A program made the translations under genes and the position numbers. DNA of 64,000 nucleotides from Arthrobacter pullicola (GTDB taxonomy: Bacteria; Actinomycetota; Actinomycetes; Actinomycetales; Micrococcaceae), in the NCBI RefSeq assembly GCF_014836875.1, contig NZ_JACSQC010000006.1:124001-188000 (forward strand), written 5' to 3'. The notes under the pieces are model-generated. The model did no database searches, was not told where the DNA came from, and saw only the letters and a program-made list of their open reading frames with translations. Of the stretch, positions 34,591-42,691 are shown in pieces (positions within the stretch are counted from its first letter, which is position 1; each line of letters starts with the position of its first letter).

Positions 34591-35118
34591 TCAGCCGCGG
34601 GGCACCGCAAAGTGGGTGATCTTCGCGTCGCGGCCATCCAGCTCGGCCCACGGAGTCTCCACGTCCATGACCGTCAGCCCGGAGGTCGGGTAATGGGTCG
34701 CCATCTCCATGACCGCGTCCTCATCGGATGACACCGAGGCCAGCCGCATGGCCAGCTCCTGGACGCCCGGCATATGGGCAATCACCAGCAGGCTGGTGAC
34801 AGTTTCGGGGACGTGGTTGATGACCGTGAGGATGGACCCGGCGGAAGCGTCGTACAGCCTGTCCTCAAGTTTCGCGGTCGGCGCCTTCTCCCCCAGTTCG
34901 TCACACACCCAGGTGCAGGTCTGCCGGGTGCGCAGGGCCGAGGAGCAGAGAATGAAGTCCGGAACGGCGTCGTGCTCCCGCATCCAGATCCCGGCCTGCG
35001 GCGCGTCGCGGTGCCCGCGTCCGGACAGCGGACGTTCATGGTCCGAGGTGACCTCGCGCGGCCAGTCTGCCTTGGCATGCCTCAGCAGCATCAGTTTTTT
35101 TACGTGGTGGCCGCTCAT
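34591..35118 (-). CDS. SixA-type histidine phosphatase
   Basis: Histidine-phosphatase superfamily protein of 175 aa. Seen: KLMLLRHAKADWP near the N-terminus (the RHAK form typical of SixA), RPLSGRGHRDAPQAG, SSALRTRQT and a second-half histidine in VIAHMPGVQEL. SixA acts on phosphohistidine of phosphotransfer proteins in other bacteria; the partner here is unknown. ATG 35118 is 6 nt from TAGACT on the minus strand (35130-35125), suggesting a leaderless mRNA. It is downstream of, and in the same direction as, the orphan winged-helix gene. Confidence 0.87.
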   Translation of the reverse strand: MSGHHVKKLMLLRHAKADWPREVTSDHERPLSGRGHRDAPQAGIWMREHDAVPDFILCSSALRTRQTCTWVCDELGEKAPTAKLEDRLYDASAGSILTVINHVPETVTSLLVIAHMPGVQELAMRLASVSSDEDAVMEMATHYPTSGLTVMDVETPWAELDGRDAKITHFAVPRG

Positions 35119-35124
35119 GGGCCA

Positions 35125-35130
35125 AGTCTA
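35125..35130 (-). promoter_or_regulatory. -10 box TAGACT of a leaderless promoter (SixA-type gene)
   Basis: TAGACT lies 6 nt before the ATG at 35118 on the minus strand, and no ribosome site is present. Confidence 0.5.
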
Positions 35131-35169
35131 TCTGCGTGGGGGCCGGCGCCCGGCCGGCCCCCACGCAGC

Positions 35170-36024
35170 CTAGATGCTGTACTCAGGAGCCGCCCAGACA
35201 ACAACCTCGGGGTGTTCGTAGAAGCGGTAGCCCTGGCCGCGCACCGTCCGGACCGTGTTGGCCAGGCGCCCCAGCTTGGAGCGCAGACGCCGGATGTGGA
35301 CGTCGATGGTGCGCTCGTTGGGCATTTCCTCGGCATTGCGCCACAGGCCGGAAAGGAGTTCCTCGCGCCCCACCGTCCGGGAGGCATTCTCAACCAGGTA
35401 GTTGAGCAGTTCGAACTCCTTGAACGTGAGGTTCAGGGTCTCTCCGTCCAGGTGGACTTCGCGGCGGGAGAGGTCGATCAGGACGCCGGAGGGCCGGGGT
35501 GCGCTCGGCTGCACAGGCGCCGGGGCGGGAGCCTCCTGGCGCAGGCGGCGGTTCGCCGTCGGGTCCCCCAGTGCCTGGCGCACGACGTCGATATCCGAGC
35601 CGGCCGCGTCTGTCGGAGCCAGCGCGACGGCGGCATGGCTCTGCGCACCGGGGACAAGCGTCTGGACGTGGGCGCGGATTTCCTGCGCCAGCTTGGTCAG
35701 GGTGGTGCCGTTGGCTGCGGCGGTGTCTTCGTCGAGTCCGACGTAGATCACAAAACCGCGGGCAACGGTGTCATTGGACGCGGAGAGCGGTCCGGCCGTA
35801 CTGGAAGACGCGGCGGCGGGAGTGGGGGCGGTCATGGGCAGCCCTTCAGGAGCTGAGCGGAAAGGGCTCGCGCCGGTCGGAATGACCTGGCCGGGAAACT
35901 GCTGAACGGCACCCGGGGCACCGAACTGGCGGGGGAAACCTTGCGCCGAGGGGCGGGGCATACCTGCCGAGCGGTTCTGAGCATTGCGAAGGGAGATGTG
36001 GACGTACCCGGATGCTACTGACAT
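35170..36024 (-). CDS. Orphan OmpR/PhoB-type winged-helix transcriptional regulator without receiver domain
   Basis: DNA-binding protein of 284 aa. Residues about 185-275 form an OmpR/PhoB effector domain (VLIDLSRREVHLDGETLNLTFKEFELLNYLVENASRTV.., DVHIRRLRSKLG, VRTVRGQGYRFYE). The N-terminal part lacks the Asp pocket of a receiver. It has a Pro/Gly/Gln-rich segment, then a compact region (GFVIYVGLDEDTAAANGTTLTKLAQEIRAHVQTLVPG) I do not recognise, which may sense a ligand or mediate contacts. ATG 36024 after GAGGTCCC is accepted. No kinase gene is near. GTAACAA boxes about 235 bp upstream may be its binding sites. Confidence 0.85.
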   Translation of the reverse strand: MSVASGYVHISLRNAQNRSAGMPRPSAQGFPRQFGAPGAVQQFPGQVIPTGASPFRSAPEGLPMTAPTPAAASSSTAGPLSASNDTVARGFVIYVGLDEDTAAANGTTLTKLAQEIRAHVQTLVPGAQSHAAVALAPTDAAGSDIDVVRQALGDPTANRRLRQEAPAPAPVQPSAPRPSGVLIDLSRREVHLDGETLNLTFKEFELLNYLVENASRTVGREELLSGLWRNAEEMPNERTIDVHIRRLRSKLGRLANTVRTVRGQGYRFYEHPEVVVWAAPEYSI

Positions 36025-36438
36025 TTTGGGACCTCATGGTGAATTACCGTCATCACGGCACTATGCAGGGGGTGTGCCCGGTCGAGATGGCGCAGGGGTT
36101 GTGCCCTTCGTTGGGCTTTTTGTGGTGCCTGGGGACTGGGGGTGGTATCCCTAAGCCTGCATTCGACGACAGCAGTTCTTCCCGCCGGCATGGCTGCCAT
36201 GGAGAAGATCTGCGACACATGCTGTCGTGTGGATGTTCACGTTACGGATTATTGCATGTAACAAACAGATACGCACAAGTAACAATGTCGGGCGTGTCTC
36301 AGATAGTGGACCTATAGTGCGGATTTGTGACTGAACTCACGAATAATGCCCTCTTGCCGGACGATCAGCCACCATCGACCCGTGCCGTAAATTCGCGTTC
36401 TCACAAGGCATTTTTAGCGATAAACCCACTTAAACGAA
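36025..36438. other. Gene-free region upstream of the winged-helix regulator
   Basis: About 415 bp, more AT-rich than its surroundings, between the regulator start and the upp terminator. The short plus-strand frame at 36012-36317 has no ribosome site or recognisable protein and is not called. Apart from the GTTAC/GTAAC boxes at 36241-36285 I see no tRNA, riboswitch or clear small-RNA structure. Confidence 0.6.
36241..36285. promoter_or_regulatory. GTAACAA direct repeats with an inverted GTTAC box
   Basis: GTAACAA at 36258-36264 and 36279-36285 are 21 bp apart, two helical turns, and an inverted GTTAC lies at 36241-36245. Phased direct repeats are the usual binding pattern of OmpR/PhoB-type proteins; a protein of this kind is encoded next door. 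Confidence 0.4.
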
Positions 36439-36472
36439 CCAGCGGCTCATAAGCACACTTATGAACCGCTGG
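36439..36472 (-). terminator. Hairpin terminator of upp
   Basis: A 15-bp stem with a 4-nt loop (arms beginning CCAGCGG). On the minus-strand RNA the one imperfect position is a U-G pair, whereas on the plus strand it is a C-A mismatch, so the minus transcript is the intended one. TTCGTTT follows. Confidence 0.75.
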
Positions 36473-36539
36473 AAGTCAAGCGATGGAGGTTTGTCCATAT
36501 ATTGAGACAAACCTGGGCACTCAGTGCCCTTCTGGGGGG

Positions 36540-37175
36540 CTAGTTGACGACCCCGTAGAGCCGATCCCCAGCATCTCCCAAGCCTGGCACGATATAGGCC
36601 TTTTCATCGAGGCGCTCATCGATGGACGCCAGGACGATCGTGACGTTTGCTTCGGCAAGCTCTTCTTCGAGGATGCTCAGTCCCTCCGGCGCGCCAAGCA
36701 GGCAGATGCACACGATCTCCGCGGCGCCGCGCTTGAACAGGAACTTGATGGCTTCACGCAGGGTGCCGCCGGTGGCAAGCATTGGATCGAGCACGAAGAC
36801 CTGGCGTCCGGTCAGATCATCGGGAAGGCGCTCAGCGTAGGTGATCGCCTCCAGCGTCTCCTCGTTGCGGGCCATGCCCAGGAACCCGACCTCAGCAGTG
36901 GGGACCAGCCGGGTCATGCCTTCCAGCATGCCGAGTCCGGCGCGCAGGATCGGCACCACCAGGGGGGTGGGCTTCACCAGTCCGGTTCCGACGGTGGCGG
37001 TGACCGGGGTTTCGATGTTGACGGGCTCCACCCGGACGTTGCGGGTGGCCTCATAGGCCAGCAGTGTCACGAGTTCTTCGGTGAGCTGACGGAAGACCGG
37101 TGAAGGGGTGTCCTTGTCCCGGAGAACCGTCAGTTTGTGGGCTACGAGGGGATGATCCACTACTAGTACGCGCAT
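36540..37175 (-). CDS. upp: Uracil phosphoribosyltransferase
   Basis: Salvage enzyme of 211 aa making UMP from uracil and PRPP. Seen: [20 protein letters not shown] at the start, [13 protein letters not shown], the PRPP loop [14 protein letters not shown] near residue 128, and the uracil-binding C-terminus [15 protein letters not shown]. The length matches the family. ATG 37175 is 6 nt from TAGTTT on the minus strand (37187-37182), so the mRNA may be leaderless. It diverges from tadA. Confidence 0.97.
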   Translation of the reverse strand: MRVLVVDHPLVAHKLTVLRDKDTPSPVFRQLTEELVTLLAYEATRNVRVEPVNIETPVTATVGTGLVKPTPLVVPILRAGLGMLEGMTRLVPTAEVGFLGMARNEETLEAITYAERLPDDLTGRQVFVLDPMLATGGTLREAIKFLFKRGAAEIVCICLLGAPEGLSILEEELAEANVTIVLASIDERLDEKAYIVPGLGDAGDRLYGVVN

Positions 37176-37181
37176 GAATCC

Positions 37182-37187
37182 AAACTA
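37182..37187 (-). promoter_or_regulatory. -10 box TAGTTT of a leaderless promoter (upp)
   Basis: TAGTTT on the minus strand, 6 nt before the upp ATG, with no ribosome-binding site between them. Confidence 0.5.
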
Positions 37188-37254
37188 CCATCGAGGCTCC
37201 TGGCGCCCCGGAGGAAATTGCGGGCTCCGGCGCGAAATAAGGGACCATGACTGT

Positions 37255-37746
37255 ATGGAATCCCTCACCACTGAGCATGAGGCCTGGATGGGCCTGGCGC
37301 TGGCGGAGGCGCGCGGTGCACTGGCGACGTCTGACGTGCCGATTGGCGCCGTCGTCGTGGGCCCTGACGCCCGGATCCTGGGAACCGGACGCAACGAGCG
37401 TGAGGCGACGGGAGACCCCACCGCACACGCTGAGGTGGTGGCGATCCGGCAGGCTGCTGCCGCCGTGGGTGAGTGGCGGCTGGCGGGGTGCACCCTGGTG
37501 GTGACGCTGGAGCCGTGCGCCATGTGTGCCGGCGCGATTGTGCTGGCCAGGGTTCCCCGGGTGGTGTTCGGTGCCTGGGACGAGAAGGCCGGAGCATCCG
37601 GGTCCGTATTTGAGATCCTGCGCGAGCCGCGGCTGAACCATTGGGTGGAAGTTTTTCCCGGTGTACGGGAGGCGGAGTGCGCAGCCCTGCTGCGTGAGTT
37701 TTTCGGTGCCCGGCGGGCTTCGGGCGGTTCCCTGGCCGCGGACTAG
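37255..37746 (+). CDS. tadA: tRNA adenosine(34) deaminase
   Basis: Zinc deaminase of 163 aa that converts A34 to inosine in tRNA-Arg(ACG), which is encoded at 32051. The catalytic HAEVVAIR (His58, Glu60) and the second zinc motif PCAMCAGAI (Cys88, Cys91) are intact. ATG 37255 is preferred to the upstream start at 37174, because homology begins at EAWMGLALAEA and the upstream part overlaps the upp promoter. A broader cytidine/adenosine deaminase is possible, but length and motifs favour TadA. Confidence 0.93.
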   Translation: MESLTTEHEAWMGLALAEARGALATSDVPIGAVVVGPDARILGTGRNEREATGDPTAHAEVVAIRQAAAAVGEWRLAGCTLVVTLEPCAMCAGAIVLARVPRVVFGAWDEKAGASGSVFEILREPRLNHWVEVFPGVREAECAALLREFFGARRASGGSLAAD

Positions 37747-37812
37747 CCGCACTACAGATTGATAAGTAGGCTTGCTTTTGTCCGAATGGCAGCACAGCAG
37801 CTAGGAGCAGGC

Positions 37813-38301
37813 ATGAGTTCAGAGCAGCAGGAAGGCATCGACCGCGTGGTCAGCATTCTGGAGCACGCGAAGATCGGCAACCTCACCACCATGGACCTCA
37901 AAGGGAACCTCGTGAGCCGTCCTTTGGAGCTGCAGGAGACGGATTCGGACGGCAATCTCTGGTTCTTCACGCAGGACCCGTCACCGAAGGCTGATGAGAT
38001 CCGCGCCAACCCGAACGTCAACGTCTCGGTGGCTGACAAGAAGGGTTACCTTTCGATCAGCGGCCGGGCGGAGATCTCCAAGGACCAGGAGCGGATCCAG
38101 GAGCTCTGGAAGTCCTCGGCTGCTGCCTGGTTTGAGCAGGGCCGTGAGGACCCGACGATTGCGCTGATCAAGGTCAACAGCGAAACGGCGGAGTACTGGG
38201 TCTCGGATGAGCCCAAGGTCGCCAGTCTTTTCAAGATCGGCAAGAGCGCGGTGACCGGGGGGACTCCGGACATCGGCAAGAACGACGTCGTCGACCTCTA
38301 G
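37813..38301 (+). CDS. Pyridoxamine 5'-phosphate oxidase-like (general stress protein 26 type)
   Basis: Split-barrel flavin-binding protein of 162 aa. Seen: IGNLTTMDLKGNLVSRPLELQETDSDGNLWFFT, then a second strand set with VNVSVADKKGYLSISGRAEI, ending in a short polar tail (GGTPDIGKNDVVDL). Such proteins bind FMN or F420 and are often stress-induced; the substrate is unknown. TAGGAGCAG precedes ATG 37813, which therefore decides the start over 37759. Confidence 0.9.
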   Translation: MSSEQQEGIDRVVSILEHAKIGNLTTMDLKGNLVSRPLELQETDSDGNLWFFTQDPSPKADEIRANPNVNVSVADKKGYLSISGRAEISKDQERIQELWKSSAAAWFEQGREDPTIALIKVNSETAEYWVSDEPKVASLFKIGKSAVTGGTPDIGKNDVVDL

Positions 38302-38399
38302 CTGGCGCGGGGCGGGTTGGCGGGTTGGCGGCTGCCCGCCTGCCGGGTGCCCCGGACGTTTTGGGGCTGGGGGCCAAGACCCGGTAAGGTTGTCCCGTT

Positions 38400-38489
38400 G
38401 GTGACGTGTCCGAGCGGCCGAAGGTGCAACACTCGAAATGTTGTTTGGTGTAAAAGCCAACGTGGGTTCAAATCCCACCGTCACCGCCA
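38400..38489 (+). tRNA. tRNA-Ser (anticodon CGA)
   Basis: Class II tRNA of 90 nt: acceptor GGTGACG/CGTCACC, anticodon stem CAACA/TGTTG with loop CTCGAAA (CGA at 34-36, reading UCG), long variable arm, T arm GTGGG/CCCAC with TTCAAAT, and an encoded CCA. A TAAGGT box at 38385-38390 may be its -10. Confidence 0.97.
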
Positions 38490-38492
38490 GCG

Positions 38493-38529
38493 AAAACCCC
38501 GTAGATCCCTTGGATCTACGGGGTTTTTT
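38493..38529 (+). terminator. Rho-independent terminator of tRNA-Ser
   Basis: Perfect stem AAAACCCCGTAGATCC with its complement around a 3-nt loop, then TTTTTT; it starts 4 nt after the CCA end. Confidence 0.95.
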
Positions 38530-38657
38530 CTTTGCCGAGAAACGACGTCGGTGGGTGAAGGCTCCGAAAGCTCCAGACTCGCTGCCCGCACCTGCCTCTC
38601 CACCGCCCCCGCCCCCGCCCGATATTGGCAGCTGAGCAGGTGTTATACCGTGGCAGC

Positions 38658-39485
38658 GTGACGGACACACGTATCGCCTGGCAGTTCACAGCCCTCACAT
38701 TCGTGATCGCCTACGGCATCTCCGGAGCGCTGATCATCGCGGCCCGGTTCGGGTATGAAGTGAACAACGTCGTCACCACGGTGCCGGAGTTCCTGGCGAA
38801 CGTGCCCTTCTCGATCTACATTCTCTCGCCGGCTATCGCTTCCTACATCATCCTCAGAAGGAACCGGATGGTCGCTGGTCTTGGGGACTGGCTGAAGCTC
38901 GTGTTCTTCGCCCGGGGCCGCCCGGTGGGCTATCTGCTGGTCGTCTCGGCACTCGTCATGTATTTTTCGCTTCACCTGCTGGTCTCAGGGCCCTCAGTCC
39001 ATGCCCTTCCCTGGATCATGTTCGTACTGTCCCTGCCCGGCAACCTCATCATCGGCGGTATGGAAGAGGCCGGCTGGATGACCGCACTGCAGCCCGGGCT
39101 GGATCGGCGGTGGGGCTTTGTTGTGTCCTCCCTGGTGGTCGGGTTCATCTGGCTGCTCTGGCATATCCCGCTCTTCTTCATCCCCGGCACAAACCACGAG
39201 TCGGGCCTCATCAACTTCTGGATGTTCGCAGTCCAGATCATGGCGTTCCGCTTCCTCTACGGCGCGATCTTCACGGTTTCGCCCAGGAATGCAGTGTTCC
39301 TGTGCATCCTCTGCCACACCATGTTCAACGCCGCCAGCTTCACGGCCGGTATCCCACCGGCTACCTGGGCGGGCACCATCGCGGCGAACGCCGCAGTGGT
39401 GACCCTCGCCGTCGCAGCGGTGGCCGTCTCCGGCAGGTTTGCGGAACGTCCCCGAGGGCATGATTCACGTTTGAGACTCCCCTGA
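38658..39485 (+). CDS. CPBP-family membrane protein (CAAX-protease-like)
   Basis: Membrane protein of 275 aa with about seven hydrophobic helices. The CPBP/Abi family motifs are visible: EEAGW near residue 146 (the double glutamate), WHIPLFF near residue 174 and CHTMFN near residue 228. These supply the Glu and His residues of the intramembrane protease site. Some members process peptides or provide bacteriocin self-immunity; no such partner is seen here. GTG 38658 is chosen because TTATACC (38643-38649) sits 8 nt before it, consistent with a leaderless start; a TTG at 38625 is an alternative. It lies directly after tRNA-Ser. Confidence 0.85.
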   Translation: MTDTRIAWQFTALTFVIAYGISGALIIAARFGYEVNNVVTTVPEFLANVPFSIYILSPAIASYIILRRNRMVAGLGDWLKLVFFARGRPVGYLLVVSALVMYFSLHLLVSGPSVHALPWIMFVLSLPGNLIIGGMEEAGWMTALQPGLDRRWGFVVSSLVVGFIWLLWHIPLFFIPGTNHESGLINFWMFAVQIMAFRFLYGAIFTVSPRNAVFLCILCHTMFNAASFTAGIPPATWAGTIAANAAVVTLAVAAVAVSGRFAERPRGHDSRLRLP

Positions 39486-39584
39486 CGTCCCGCCGTCACC
39501 AGCCGGCTACGACACTGAGGAAACCTGCCCCAGCCGGTCCCGCACCCAACCGGTCGGCTCCCTGATCTTCTGTGATAGCTTGCC

Positions 39585-40592
39585 GTGATGATGAAGAAGC
39601 CGCTCCACATCGGCCTCGTCGCCGACCCGGCCTCACCCACCAAGAATGCTCGAAGGATGATTGATCTCGCCCCGCCGGACGGTGAGGATTCCGGCGCTTG
39701 GGACATCGAGGTCGTGAGTGAGTCCTTCACCACGGGCTTCGAGGACATCGGCACCGCGTTGGAGCGGCTGCAGGACCAATCTCGCCAACACGAATGGGAC
39801 CTCGTCATCGGACTAACCGAGCTTCCGCTTCGGGACGACGACGGCCGGTACCTGCTAGCTGAGACCGACCCACAGCGACGCACGGCTGTGCTGTCACTTC
39901 CCGCGCTCGGCGGTCTCCGCATCCACACGCGCGCTCGGCATGCAGTGAGCGAGCTCGTCAGCGGCATGGCCGAGCACCCTCTGCAAAACGGGCAGCGCGT
40001 CCAGCTCCCCCGCCTCAGCGCCCGCAGCCGGGTGCTCCTGGGCATGGTTCTTGCCAATCGTCCTTGGCTGCTCGTGCCCGGACTCAAATCAGCGCTTGTT
40101 GCGGCGCTGGCCACGGGAGCCATCGCTACGGTCGACTCGACGATTTGGCTGCTGGCCGGCTCCCTGTCGTGGTGGCACCTCGCAATCGCAACGATCGTCT
40201 CCATCGCGCTTGTCGTCGGCTGGCTCGTGATCGACGGCCAGCTATGGGACCGTCCCGAAAGCAACTCTGCCGATGCCAGGGAAAGGTCCCGTCTCTACAA
40301 CACATCGACGCTGGTGACCCTGACCATCGGAGTGCTCATCTGCTATCTGGCGCTTTACGTCATAAACCTGGCCTGGGCACTGTTCGTCCTGGACCCTGCT
40401 GTGATGGGCGGATCCCTCCAGGAATCGCTCGGGTACGGCGACCTGTTTGTGCTGAGCTGGTTCGTCGCTTCCGCGGCGACTGTCGGCGGCGCCCTCGGCA
40501 GCGGCCTGGAGTCGGACGAAGCGATCCGAGCCGCCGCGTATTCAAAGCGTGAAGAGGAGCGCCGCAACCATCTCGCGCGCGAACGGGCGTAG
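39585..40592 (+). CDS. Hypothetical protein with soluble N-terminus and C-terminal membrane helices
   Basis: Protein of about 335 aa. Residues 1-140 look soluble and ordered (HIGLVADPASPTKNARRM, EWDLVIGLTELPLR, AVLSLPALG, RHAVSELVSGM). This is followed by four hydrophobic segments at about 150-175, 185-205, 240-265 and 285-305, then a basic tail. The start is uncertain: GTG 39585, ATG 39588 and ATG 39591 are adjacent, and no clear ribosome site is visible. I do not recognise the family. It lies 99 bp after the CPBP gene on the same strand and may belong with it. Confidence 0.75.
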   Translation: MMMKKPLHIGLVADPASPTKNARRMIDLAPPDGEDSGAWDIEVVSESFTTGFEDIGTALERLQDQSRQHEWDLVIGLTELPLRDDDGRYLLAETDPQRRTAVLSLPALGGLRIHTRARHAVSELVSGMAEHPLQNGQRVQLPRLSARSRVLLGMVLANRPWLLVPGLKSALVAALATGAIATVDSTIWLLAGSLSWWHLAIATIVSIALVVGWLVIDGQLWDRPESNSADARERSRLYNTSTLVTLTIGVLICYLALYVINLAWALFVLDPAVMGGSLQESLGYGDLFVLSWFVASAATVGGALGSGLESDEAIRAAAYSKREEERRNHLARERA

Positions 40593-40632
40593 ACACCTGC
40601 ATCGCAATGCCCCTGCGGCTAGCGCAGTTCGG

Positions 40633-41655
40633 TCAGGCGCCTGGATCGTCCTTGCGTTTCACCGGCCGGGCACCGGCAATTGCGGCGCGGACATCGCCTG
40701 CCTCGTGCCCGCCCTTCTTCTTGCCGAACGGCAGCGCCTTGAGCAGAGGGTGGAGGATTGCCATGACCACCAGGCCCCAGGCGAGTCCGAGGATGGCTGA
40801 GCACAGGGTGTTCACCAGCCAGGCCAGGACGCCTCCCACCACCGGAATGCCGGCAAACGGAGTCTCCAGCATGTGGACCAGGTCGTAGGGCAGATGCCAG
40901 CCGAGGTCGTAGGCGCCCTGCAGCATGATGTGTCCGCCAACCCAAAGCATGGCGATCGTGCCGACAAGGGTGATCGCTGCCAGCACGGAGGGCATCCCCT
41001 TGACCAGCAGCTCGCCGAAGCGCTTGGAACCGGCGGAGTCCTTGGTGGTCAGGTGCAGACCGATGTCGTCCATCTTGACGATGAGTGCGACGGCACCATA
41101 AACGAGCACGGTAATCGCGAGCGCCACAACAACAAGGATGATCGCGCGGACCCACAGGGACTCGTCGGCAACCTCGTTCATGGAGATGACCATGATCTCG
41201 CAGGACAGGATGAAGTCTGTGGTGATGGCGCCCTTAACGACCTTGGCCTCCGCCTCCGGACCCCGGTCCACCGCCGGCGCCTTTTCGGCAGCGTGGTGGC
41301 CGCGGAGCTTGTGCCAGACCTTCTCCGCACCCTCATAGCAGAGGTAGGTGCCGCCCAGCATCAGGATGAACGGGATGACCGCCGGGATAAAGGCGCTGAC
41401 CAGCAGCAGCGCCGGCAGGATGATCAGCAGCTTGTTCCGCAGCGAGCCCCAGAAGATCCGCTTGATCATCGGCAGTTCGCGGGACGGATCCGCGCCGGAC
41501 ACGTACTGCGGGGTGACGGCGGCATCATCGATCACGACGCCGGCGGCTTTGGCTCCCGCTTTGGCGGCTCCGGCAGCGATATCGTCCACCGAGGCGGCCG
41601 CGATGCGGGCCAGGGCTGCGACGTCGTCCAGCAGGGCAACGAGACCGCCGCTCAC
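40633..41655 (-). CDS. DUF808-family membrane protein (YedI-like)
   Basis: Integral membrane protein of 340 aa. It begins with the characteristic MSGGLVALLDDVAALARIAAASVDDI, then KAAGVVIDDAAVTPQYV and a set of hydrophobic helices (LLIILPALLLVSAFIPAVIPFILMLGG and five or more others), ending with a basic cytoplasmic tail. This matches the DUF808/YedI family, whose function is not known. GTG 41655 follows GGGGGAGCG. A single-gene unit. Confidence 0.9.
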   Translation of the reverse strand: MSGGLVALLDDVAALARIAAASVDDIAAGAAKAGAKAAGVVIDDAAVTPQYVSGADPSRELPMIKRIFWGSLRNKLLIILPALLLVSAFIPAVIPFILMLGGTYLCYEGAEKVWHKLRGHHAAEKAPAVDRGPEAEAKVVKGAITTDFILSCEIMVISMNEVADESLWVRAIILVVVALAITVLVYGAVALIVKMDDIGLHLTTKDSAGSKRFGELLVKGMPSVLAAITLVGTIAMLWVGGHIMLQGAYDLGWHLPYDLVHMLETPFAGIPVVGGVLAWLVNTLCSAILGLAWGLVVMAILHPLLKALPFGKKKGGHEAGDVRAAIAGARPVKRKDDPGA

Positions 41656-41771
41656 AGCTCGCTCCCCCGCAGGCAGGTGGACGGCTGGGCATAAAAGCCT
41701 CGGTTGAAAAGCATGATTAGCATCCTCGGATTATATGGCGGCGGACCCCTCATCGACACGAACGGAATGCT

Positions 41772-42296
41772 TCAAGTTGGGCGGCGCCATCCCTCGGAAA
41801 CCCCGTGCCGCTGCGCGAACGTCACCGCTGCCGACACCAGCAGCAGCGACAAGCCCCAGAGGATCGGGGTGAACCCGATCAGAACTCCCGGATCAGGGGC
41901 AACACCAAGCGGCCCGTTGAGCTGTGGCTCGGCCGTTCCATACCAGCCGGAGTAGGAGAGAACCTGCGCAGCCGCCGCCGCTGCCTGCACCGCCCAGCCA
42001 GCGGCGGTCCAGAGCCGGACGTCCCAGCCGGCGTCGGCCACCTCGACGTCCGCGAAGGTGAAGCCGCCGCCCGCCACGTAGGCCGGCGGGCCATCAGTCA
42101 CCCCCGTTCCTTCGGGCAGCTGCGGCCAGAAAGGCTGCACCGGCAGTCGGACCGTCACCGCAGAGGAGGTCCACAGAATGCTGCTGACGGCCAGAACGAT
42201 CCCGCCGATGGCAATGGCGATCAAAACCGCGGATATCACGCGGACCGAGGCCAGCACCCGTTCCCGGCTCCCACCCCGTCCCAGCTGCTGATCCAT
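41772..42296 (-). CDS. Small membrane protein of unknown function
   Basis: Protein of 174 aa with one hydrophobic helix near the N-terminus (VISAVLIAIAIGGIVLAVSS), a soluble middle of about 90 residues (WDVRLWTAAGWAVQ..), and a second helix near the C-terminus (GVLIGFTPILWGLSLLLVSA). A plus-strand frame covers the same region but shows no such organisation, so the minus strand is preferred. ATG 42296 is chosen because the upstream extension is Arg-rich and featureless. The family is unrecognised. Confidence 0.65.
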   Translation of the reverse strand: MDQQLGRGGSRERVLASVRVISAVLIAIAIGGIVLAVSSILWTSSAVTVRLPVQPFWPQLPEGTGVTDGPPAYVAGGGFTFADVEVADAGWDVRLWTAAGWAVQAAAAAAQVLSYSGWYGTAEPQLNGPLGVAPDPGVLIGFTPILWGLSLLLVSAAVTFAQRHGVSEGWRRPT

Positions 42297-42394
42297 TGCG
42301 TCCCCATTCGCTTCCGGCTGTTGTGCGGCTACCCTATCGAACAGACCCCGAATGCACCGGGCCGCCCGGCGCACCCACGGACAGGAGATTCACC

Positions 42395-42670
42395 GTGACC
42401 GTACGGATCCTGCGGGCTGACGGCCCGGTGGAAGAACTCGACGACGAAGAGAACGGCACCCGCTACGCGTACCACGTGACTCCGGGCGGGGTCCTGGTGG
42501 TGCTGGAGTGCCTCGACGACGGCAAGTGGCTGGTCCGCAAGGAAATCTCGGTGTCGCGCTGGAACGAAGTCTCCGGACGCCGGTTCATTGGCGACGTGGC
42601 GAGCGCGGGAGGGGCCGACGGCGGCAAGGCGGATGGGCGGCCCAAGTCCACGAAGCTGCCTCCGCCCTAA
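42395..42670 (+). CDS. Small conserved-looking hypothetical protein
   Basis: Protein of 91 aa, no signal peptide or membrane helix. The core GTRYAYHVTPGGVLVVLECLDDGKWLVRKEI looks like a compact beta-rich fold; the last 25 residues are Gly/Ala/Lys-rich and probably disordered. GTG 42395 has AGGAG 8 nt upstream, which decides the start. Function unknown. Confidence 0.72.
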   Translation: MTVRILRADGPVEELDDEENGTRYAYHVTPGGVLVVLECLDDGKWLVRKEISVSRWNEVSGRRFIGDVASAGGADGGKADGRPKSTKLPPP

Positions 42671-42691
42671 GCCCCACGCGCTCCCGCCGGC

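Noticed and set aside
36012-36317. Short plus-strand frame in the gap before upp
   Set aside because: No ribosome site, no recognisable composition, and it overlaps the start of the winged-helix regulator.
41805-42398. Plus-strand frame opposite the small membrane protein
   Set aside because: It has no membrane or domain pattern, while the minus strand shows two clean helices in a sensible layout.
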